A DNA stretch of 64,000 nucleotides from Actinacidiphila acididurans (GTDB taxonomy: Bacteria; Actinomycetota; Actinomycetes; Streptomycetales; Streptomycetaceae), in assembly GCF_016918855.1 (NCBI RefSeq), contig NZ_JADKYB010000001.1, positions 496,001-560,000 on the forward strand. The letters run 5' to 3'. Every line of letters starts with the position of its first letter. Within the stretch, counting starts at the first letter, position 1. Below, piece after piece: positions 63,628 to 64,000 of the stretch. The notes beneath the pieces are model-generated. The model did not search any database. It had not been told where the DNA came from and was given only the letters and a program-made list of their open reading frames with translations. The position numbers were made by a program, and so were the translations under genes.

Positions 63628-64000
63628 TCAGGAGTGGCTCGCCTCCGCCAGGTCGCCGAACTCCTGGATCAGGGCCGAGTCCCGGGCCGCGTCCCAGGCC
63701 AGGCAGACCTGGTTGGGGGCGATGTCCTCGACCGGCAGGCGGCACACGTCCTCACGGGTGTAGTGGGTCGCGGCCGACAACGGCAGCACCACCACGCCCC
63801 GGAAGGCGGCGACGTACTCCAGCTTCTCCTCCACGCTCCGGGCCGGCGGCTCGGGGCGTGCGCCGGGACGCAGCGGCCGGCGGTGGGGGAGGTCCCGCCA
63901 TTCGGGCACCACGTCCGGATCCTGGAGGAGTACGTCGTCGGCCAGGTCGGCGACGCTGATAGCGGTCTTCCCGGCCAGCCGGTGACTGCGCGGGACCACC
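63628..64000 (-). CDS. LysR-family transcriptional regulator, C-terminal part only
   Basis: The frame runs off the right end of the window. The visible 124 residues are the end of a LysR effector-binding domain: VPRSHRLAGKTAISVADLADDVL, VAAFRGVVVLPLSAATHY and VCRLPVEDIAPNQVCLAWD. It converges with the epimerase gene, 79 bp away; that spacer has a weak inverted repeat (63556-63563 with 63595-63602). The DNA-binding part is not in the window. Confidence 0.85.
   Translation of the reverse strand, partial: VVPRSHRLAGKTAISVADLADDVLLQDPDVVPEWRDLPHRRPLRPGARPEPPARSVEEKLEYVAAFRGVVVLPLSAATHYTREDVCRLPVEDIAPNQVCLAWDAARDSALIQEFGDLAEASHS

Overview
This window is very GC-rich (about 72% by eye), densely packed actinobacterial DNA. 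It is most consistent with Streptomycetaceae (Streptomyces or a close relative). The pointers are a short chaplin gene, a perfect CebR-type box in front of a secreted CBM2 glycoside hydrolase, a PcaL-type fusion protein, a SpoIIE-type phosphatase and RsbW-like ATPase set, GlgX, and sugar ABC operons without their own ATPase. I see no tRNA, rRNA, insertion sequence, prophage or CRISPR array.

Region 1 (1-19 kb) is a catabolic block for an aromatic compound. On the left are a truncated cupin, a protein resembling the ethanolamine ammonia-lyase reactivase EutA (no lyase genes in the window), a FAD-dependent reductase, a two-cupin protein and a methyltransferase. Next come a GntR/FadR-type regulator and, divergent from it, a long + strand gene series: substrate-binding lipoprotein, fused permease, ATPase, pcaI, pcaJ, two tiny coupled ORFs, pcaH, pcaG, pcaB, then pcaL. 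A 3-hydroxyisobutyrate-dehydrogenase-like gene converges on pcaL. Together they encode uptake of a substrate and conversion of protocatechuate to 3-oxoadipyl-CoA; the final thiolase gene (pcaF) is missing from its usual place. A 13-bp operator with consensus ATGGTCATACCAT occurs at promoters across this block, and I infer that it belongs to the GntR regulator. The pca part is also full of degenerate repeats: repeated start junctions, a 220-residue repeat-bearing PcaB extension, and a duplicated spacer.

Region 2 (19-34.7 kb) is mixed cell-envelope, signalling and central-metabolism genes: a glycosyltransferase, a membrane Ser/Thr kinase with a propeller sensor, a surface protein, GlgX, an anti-sigma-like ATPase, a chaplin, 6-phosphogluconate dehydrogenase, a PRC-barrel protein, a small membrane protein, DedA, a DUF4232-like lipoprotein, a GH25 muramidase, a PHP protein and a hemerythrin.

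Region 3 (34.7-52 kb) starts with a four-gene minus-strand operon joining a multi-sensor SpoIIE-type phosphatase to a xylose-type ABC transporter. It continues with a BKACE-family protein, the CebR-box glycoside hydrolase, a TPR-like protein, a soluble transhydrogenase, a three-gene PaoABC-like molybdenum oxidoreductase and CorA.

Region 4 (52-64 kb) is carbohydrate metabolism: a GH65 phosphorylase coupled to a beta-phosphoglucomutase, two NAD(P)-binding proteins, and a DeoR-regulated polyol-type operon (binding protein, two permeases, zinc dehydrogenase). It ends with an epimerase and a truncated LysR regulator.
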